Made by a program: the position numbers and the translations under genes. From Brachionus plicatilis (Eukaryota > Rotifera > Eurotatoria > Ploima > Brachionidae), in assembly GCA_010279815.1 (NCBI GenBank), contig QEOQ01000508.1:254936-318935 (forward strand): a stretch of 64,000 nucleotides of DNA, in the 5' to 3' direction. The notes below the pieces were generated by a model, which had not been told where the DNA came from, made no database searches, and saw only the letters and a program-made list of their open reading frames with translations. Of the stretch, positions 61,180 to 64,000 are shown one piece after another (position 1 is the first letter of the stretch; every line of letters begins with the position of its first letter).

Positions 61180-62789
61180 ATCCGATTATTTGACATGTTA
61201 GCAATAAAATAATAAAATTCTATTGATTGTTTTAATTTTTTTCTAAAACCCGGCTGGTACATAGAATGAAAATATAAGAATTTTTTGTATGAAGATATTT
61301 AAAGTTATCCTACGGTCTAAGCAAATTATTTATTTAAATTTTATTAAAATTTGAATTATTTCATCACATTTTCATATTAAATGTGCTTTAATAATCGAAA
61401 AGAATTTATTTATTTATATATTTAATTGCTTATCTGTGTCTAACTAAAGCAGGTTAAAAAAAATCTTAAAAATTAAAAGTAAAATAAAGTAGTAGTAAAT
61501 AAAATTGAAATAAAATGTAAAAGAGATTAGATAAATTGAAATGAGTATAGCAGGCTCAAGTTTTAAATTTTTTACAATAGAATGAGGTATTCGATAAATC
61601 TTGACCCGAAATCGGCTTTGTTGCTAGATGCATCAGTCTAAAAACCAATAGAACAGAATGACTCAGTCCTGTCCTAACATTTTACTTTTTTAACTCGAAA
61701 AGTCGATTCAAGACTGTTTTTAGTTTAAGTTTTTTTAATTTTAGATTTAGATTACTTTATTCAAAATTAAGTCGTATCTGATTAGGATAAATTACATAAT
61801 TTTTTTATTTAAATATTTCTAATTTAGATAGGACAAAGTAAATAAAAATAAAATAAAATTATAGACATTGTATTAAAAGCATGGAAAGAATCAGATAGTG
61901 TGACGACTTAATTTTCTTAAGCGAATGTTTCCGTTGATTCCAGCTCAAGATTTTAAAGACTTTTTGCAAATATGACACTTTATGGTATTGGTAACTGCAT
62001 ACTGATGTTTGTTGATTTGTGTAATTTTTACGTAAAAAATTGCCATAAATTGAGATCGTTCTCATTAATTATTGAAAATCATTATCCATGAAAAGAAGCT
62101 TTTGACTAAAGAATAAGTACAATATTCAAATCTTCAAGGAAATGAATTATAAGATAAAAATTTAATTTTTCGATAAAAATCATCTTAGCATTGTTTTAAA
62201 TATTAATACTGATAATTTTTAGCTGGTTATTTTTTTTATTTAAAAATTCCTATCTTTAAATTTTTATCTAAAGATCCTGCTAATATAAATCCCCTGAATA
62301 ATAGTAAAAATATTTTGACTCTTGTTTTCAAATAAATTCTGTAAATTAAAAATGATCGAATTTTCTTATTGTATCAAAGTGAAATAACAAATAAATTTTT
62401 TACGTAATTTTAAATTTGAAAATGTTAAGTAATTTTTAAATTAAAATTAAGACTGAAAAAATGTAACTCACATATTTGAAATATTGCGATTAGTGCCTTG
62501 CATTTAATATAAGATTCTCATAACTTAATAAGAAAACTTCAAACAATATTATAATAGGAAAAAAAGTGGTTTTAAATCCTCTCAATTTCCACAATTTCCA
62601 AAAAAAAATTTAAGATCCTAAAATCATTTAATAAAATTAAACAAAATTTTGAGATTCGTCATTTATCCTTAATTTGGTTTTATGAGAATTTATATTTGAT
62701 TTTAGGAAAAAATTTACACATTTTACCTTTTGAAAAAATTTGCATCATTTAATTTAATTTTAGAATAACTTGAGTACCTCAATAAAAAA
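61180..62789. other. Spacer between the sugar transporter and TIMM17
   Basis: About 1.6 kb of AT-rich sequence. The 68-codon - strand frame at 61859-62065 has no family signature. A 3' splice-site-like TTAATTTTAG ends at 62763, 26 nt before the TIMM17 ATG. Confidence 0.6.
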
Positions 62790-63394
62790 ATGGATAATAG
62801 AGAACCATGGTAATTTGATTAAATTTTAAAAAGCCTAAATATAAAGCCTAATTTTAAGTCCATGGAGAATCGTAGAAGACTGTGGCGCAGCATTCGCCAT
62901 GGGAGCTATAGGAGGCTCTATTTTCCACGGTATTAAAGGTTTACGAAATGCTCCTTCCGGCTACTCACGTAGATTAAATAGCGGTCTAACTTTGGTTCGG
63001 CAAAAAGCAACTGTAACTGGAGCTAATTTTGCTGCATGGGGTGGCATGTTTAGTGTATGTGATTGTACTCTAGCATATATTAGACAAAAGGAGGATCCAT
63101 GGAACTCAATTGCCAGTGGATTTATTACCGGTGGTCTTCTTCAAATTCGACGTAAGTTCCAATCAATTTTTAACCAAAAAAATAATTTTAAAAGAAAATT
63201 AAAGAGGGACCTGCTGCTATGTTTGGAGCCGCTGTTGTAGGGGGATTGATTCTCGGAATGATCGAAGGTGTCTCAATGGCAATGTCACGTATATCTGGAC
63301 AAATGGTCCTTAACGAACAAAGTAAATATTTATTAAAAAAATCAGAAAAAATATTTATATTTTTCTTAAAGTGTCAGCACATCAACAACAATAA
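62790..63394 (+). CDS. TIMM17: Mitochondrial import inner membrane translocase subunit Tim17
   Basis: Four exons (62790-62809, 62859-63151, 63205-63321, 63372-63394) encode 150 aa. The sequence MDNREPCPWRIVEDCGAAFA is a near match to animal TIMM17 starts. It continues with GAIGGSIFHGIKGLRNAPSG, the GANFAAWGGMFSVCDCTL segment, RQKEDPWNSIASGFITGG and GPAAMFGAAVVGG, covering the four Tim17-family helices with their GxxxG-type motifs. Role: core subunit of the TIM23 complex importing presequence proteins into matrix and inner membrane. The length is shorter at the C-terminus than human TIMM17A/B (about 170 aa). The stop codon overlaps an ATAAATAAA sequence, a probable poly(A) signal. Confidence 0.97.
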
Positions 63395-63623
63395 ATAAAT
63401 GGTTGGATTATTTTTTTATAGAAAATTCTTGTTTTATCATTTATCGAATTTGTTGTTTTCACATCAAAATTCAAGATGATTGAATTTTGTTCCGTTTTAA
63501 ATTTTGTAAAAAATTATGAATAAAAAAAATAAGAATAAAGAATTGACATGTTTTTTCCTCTTAAATATCGAGCATGTAACGATGCTAATAAGTCCTACTA
63601 AAATAAATTTAATTTGTAGATTT

Positions 63624-64000
63624 ATGATGAAAGTTAATCAGATTTTAAATTGTTCATTTGATAAATGGTATCATTTATTTGAAAACATAACAATCAAAAG
63701 TGAAATCATTCCAATACCAAAAAATGTTCTAGATTATCTAAGAATTAATTCAACCATTATATTACCTAAAAGGTAATTATTTTATTTTAACTTCTGATTA
63801 TAAACAGATACCATTTTGAAATAAAGTATTTTTCAATTAAAGAGTCAATCAGTCTATTTTAATAAATATCAGATCATAAAAAATTAATTTTTATTTTTAA
63901 ATAAGTAATTCAATGATTAGTTTGTTCTTTGAATGATTTCTTTATTGTGCTTTAAAATTCAATATAATTTAAATGTTTTTCTATCTAAAAAATAAAAAAT
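63624..64000 (+). CDS. CDC123: CDC123 (eIF2 assembly factor), first exon, continues beyond the window
   Basis: Exon 1 is 63624-63772, with ATG 63624 or 63627 and donor AG|GTAATT. It encodes MKVNQILNCSFDKWYHLFEN, then ITIKSEIIPIPKNVLDYLRI and STIILPKR. This aligns closely with the conserved CDC123 N-terminus (Cys, Phe-x-x-Trp-Tyr, then TIKS and P-x-x-V-x-DYL). The protein is an ATP-grasp-like chaperone that assembles eIF2 from its gamma subunit. A 3' splice-site-like TAATTTGTAG ends at 63619, 4 nt before the ATG, and TIMM17 ends 229 bp upstream in the same direction. I could not place exon 2 before position 64000; the remaining sequence looks like intron. Confidence 0.85.

Overview
This window is nuclear DNA from a small invertebrate animal. 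The evidence is single-copy animal housekeeping genes with many introns (VPS13A/C, DENND3, REXO5, DIMT1, MECR, MRPL15, TIMM17, CDC123, RAB5, a sugar transporter), very AT-rich DNA between them, mostly tiny GT-AG introns of about 31-60 bp, and a chitinase with many chitin-binding domains. A monogonont rotifer such as Brachionus fits best, but the species is an inference. I found no rRNA or tRNA gene, CRISPR array or prokaryotic feature.

Layout. 1-1,560: the tail of an unidentified + strand gene, a convergent - strand gene with a Cys/His zinc-finger-like end, and a possible receptor relic. 1.6-4.8 kb: AT-rich spacer. 4,789-22,147: a complete VPS13A/C-type lipid-transfer protein gene (38 exons, about 3,430 aa). 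22.2-23.6 kb: spacer with a GC-rich hairpin, a MITE-like element and a dispersed repeat. 23.7-29.3 kb, + strand: mitochondrial ribosomal protein L15, an orphan single-pass membrane protein, a transposon relic, and an intronless coiled-coil/beta-propeller-like protein. 29.4-39.2 kb, - strand: DIMT1, MECR, a multidomain chitinase, an orphan membrane protein and a tiny Gly/Cys-rich protein with its own TATA box. 39.2-47.2 kb: a gene desert filled with transposon debris, including a hAT-type element with an intact 8-bp target duplication, a LINE relic and a foldback repeat. 47.2-52.2 kb: intronless RAB5 and a REXO5-like exonuclease. 52.3-58.9 kb, - strand: a full DENND3 gene (22 exons, about 1,202 aa) with a 568-bp foldback transposon inside its largest intron. 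59.2-64 kb, + strand: an SLC2/GLUT-type transporter, TIMM17, and the first exon of CDC123, which runs off the window.

Themes. VPS13, RAB5 and DENND3 all act in membrane traffic. MRPL15, MECR and TIMM17 are mitochondrial. DIMT1 and CDC123 serve ribosome and translation-factor assembly. These links are probably coincidental gene order rather than an operon-like pathway. However, three head-to-tail pairs (MRPL15 with the 24,900 ORF, MECR with DIMT1, TIMM17 with CDC123) are only 155-240 bp apart, and each downstream gene has a 3' splice-site sequence 4-17 nt before its ATG. That pattern suits spliced-leader trans-splicing.

I see no clearly new multi-gene system. The strongest observations are the transposon insertions with readable target duplications, the candidate FFAT motifs in VPS13, the recent 231-bp repeat array and apparent signal-peptide frameshift in the chitinase, a 31-nt intron, and the trans-splicing-like gene pairs.
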